Below, one piece after another: positions 14,764 to 15,640 of a stretch of 15,640 bases of DNA. Numbering within the stretch: position 1 is the stretch's first letter; each line of letters opens with the position of its first letter. The translations under genes were made by a program, and so were the position numbers. The notes below the pieces were generated by a model. That model had not been told where the DNA came from. It was given only the letters and a program-made list of their open reading frames with translations, and made no database searches. Source of the DNA: Chloroflexota bacterium (lineage in GTDB: Bacteria > Chloroflexota > Dehalococcoidia > Plut-88900); assembly GCA_022566235.1 (NCBI GenBank), contig JADFJI010000014.1, forward strand, positions 1 to 15,640, read 5' to 3'.

Positions 14764-15140
14764 ACGGCGAACACGTCTATCTCCACCAGCATCTCCGGCC
14801 GGGCCAGCGAATGCACCGTGATAAGCGCGCTGCATGGAAATCCACGACTGAAATACCCGCTGCGGATCTGAACGAACTCGTCTCCGTACCGGCTGTCGAC
14901 GATGAATACGGTCATCGTGACGATATCGTCGAGCGCGCCTCCCACATCGGACATCAACCCGCGCAATAGCTCGAAGCATCGGTGGGCCTGGGCCGTGAAG
15001 TCGCCGGCAAGCGAGTTGCCATCGGCGTCCACGACAGCGCCATGACCAGCCAGATAGACGGTAGTGCCGCCCTTGATCTTGACGGCGCGGGAATAGCTCC
15101 TGGTCTCTTCTCGTTCACCCTTAAAGTACTCGCGGCTCAT
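14757..15140 (-). CDS. RidA-family (YjgF/YER057c/UK114) protein
   Basis: A 127-aa trimeric protein of the Rid superfamily, whose best-known members hydrolyse reactive enamine/imine intermediates of amino-acid metabolism. Seen: the internal LAGHGAVVDADGN segment; the IVTMTVFIVD strand; and, near the C terminus, ARPEMLVEIDVFAVA, in which the Arg lines up with the substrate-binding Arg105 of E. coli RidA and the EID Glu with the conserved acidic position. It may therefore be an active deaminase or a Rid subgroup enzyme. I chose ATG 15140: GGAG lies 6 nt upstream; a GTG at 15158 would add six residues without a ribosome site. It follows polA by 59 nt in the same direction and ends inside a hairpin. 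Whether it serves the nearby catabolic genes is unknown. Confidence 0.88.
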   Translation of the reverse strand: MSREYFKGEREETRSYSRAVKIKGGTTVYLAGHGAVVDADGNSLAGDFTAQAHRCFELLRGLMSDVGGALDDIVTMTVFIVDSRYGDEFVQIRSGYFSRGFPCSALITVHSLARPEMLVEIDVFAVA

Positions 15141-15199
15141 GTAGTGCTCCAGTTTCACAAAAAGAAAAGTTAGTAACGTAACCCCAAATGGGAAGAAAA

Positions 15200-15640
15200 C
15201 TACTCCATGTCGCCCCAGGTGTCGCCGGTCTTGAGCTCCACGTCCAGCGGGACGCGCAGCGACATTGCGGCGGGCATGAGCTCGGATATGACGGCGCGCA
15301 TCTGCTCCAGCTCGTCCCGAGGCACTTCGAAGATTAGCTCGTCGTGCACCTGTATGATCATCTTGGAGCGCACGCCCAGGCCGTCCATGCGCTCCTGTAT
15401 GCGAATCATGGCGATCTTGATGATGTCGGCGGCGGTGCCCTGGATGGGCATGTTGATGGCCATGCGCTCGCCGGCTGCCCGCACCATGCGGTTGCTGGCG
15501 CGTATCTCCGGTATGTAGCGCCTGCGTCCCAGGAGCGTCTCGACGTAGCCGTGGGCTCTGACCGCCTCCTTGGTGGCGTCGATATAGGTGCGAATGCCGG
15601 GGTAGTTGCCGAAGTAGGTCTCGATGAACTTCTTGCCCTC
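15200..15640 (-). CDS. polA: DNA polymerase I, C-terminal part (cut by window edge)
   Basis: The last 146 residues of DNA polymerase I; the frame is open to the window edge, so the N-terminal and middle domains lie outside. Seen: FIETYFGNYPGIRTYID and GYVETLLGRRRYIPEI of the fingers/thumb region; RMAINMPIQGTAADIIKIAM, the QGTAAD helix of family A polymerases; and the palm motif C, QVHDELIFEVP, with catalytic Asp-Glu. The enzyme fills gaps in DNA repair and replaces RNA primers. The stop is TAG at 15200. Downstream there is a T-rich minus-strand stretch but no convincing terminator hairpin, so read-through into the RidA-family gene is likely. Confidence 0.97.
   Translation of the reverse strand, partial: EGKKFIETYFGNYPGIRTYIDATKEAVRAHGYVETLLGRRRYIPEIRASNRMVRAAGERMAINMPIQGTAADIIKIAMIRIQERMDGLGVRSKMIIQVHDELIFEVPRDELEQMRAVISELMPAAMSLRVPLDVELKTGDTWGDME

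Noticed and set aside
1..15640. tRNA genes, CRISPR arrays, transposase genes, integrase or phage genes
   Set aside because: I looked for tRNA T-arm signatures, regularly spaced repeats and transposase or recombinase motifs and saw none; the only mobile-like trace is the short palindromic repeat near 2916-2955.

Overview
The window looks like a chromosomal segment of a GC-rich (about 60% by eye) bacterium, most likely a member of the Chloroflexota (Dehalococcoidia / SAR202-like). That placement is an inference from gene content: paralogous amidohydrolase, luciferase-like and M24 genes, a B-box-type zinc-finger membrane protein, and an rny-ymdB-PHP-fabZ run. It is not a phylogenetic result.

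The left two thirds (about 1-9740) is an accessory catabolic neighbourhood. A leftward amidohydrolase-2 gene (31-1131) is separated by an AT-richer, gene-free spacer (1132-1731) from a rightward cluster. That cluster holds three paralogous M24 'creatinase / ectoine hydrolase (DoeA)-like' genes (1732-2892, 3516-4676, 4700-5863) and a luciferase-like flavin-dependent oxidoreductase (5924-6919). A low-GC zinc-ribbon membrane gene (2963-3466), preceded by a palindromic intergenic repeat (about 2916-2955), sits between M24 copies 1 and 2. Facing this cluster are a leftward M20 deacylase (6979-8211) and a DHA2-type MFS transporter (8324-9736). All three M24 copies have lost the five metal ligands of the metallopeptidases but keep the creatinase-type catalytic His. 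They are therefore better read as metal-independent C-N hydrolases than as peptidases. A possible joint role is uptake or export of a small cyclic or N-acylated nitrogen compound, ring opening by the M24 enzymes, deacylation by M20, and redox steps by the flavin enzyme. This is a hypothesis.

The right third (about 9970-15640) is conserved housekeeping sequence, all leftward: end of polA (15200-15640), a RidA-family gene (14757-15140), then rny (RNase Y), ymdB, a PHP-domain nuclease/phosphatase overlapping fabZ by 4 nt, and a B-box zinc-finger membrane protein. rny has a near-consensus sigma70 promoter (TTGACA-N17-TATGAT). The 440-nt gap between rny and the RidA gene has no credible protein gene but contains a nested set of inverted repeats that could be a structured RNA.

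Most notable observations: the tandem metal-less M24 triplet; an abrupt identity change between copies 1 and 2 (about 97% over residues 62-151, about 73% after that), suggesting gene conversion; the apparent insertion of a repeat plus low-GC gene between them; a 13-bp palindrome with a nearby half-site in the divergent spacer; and the possible structured RNA upstream of rny.
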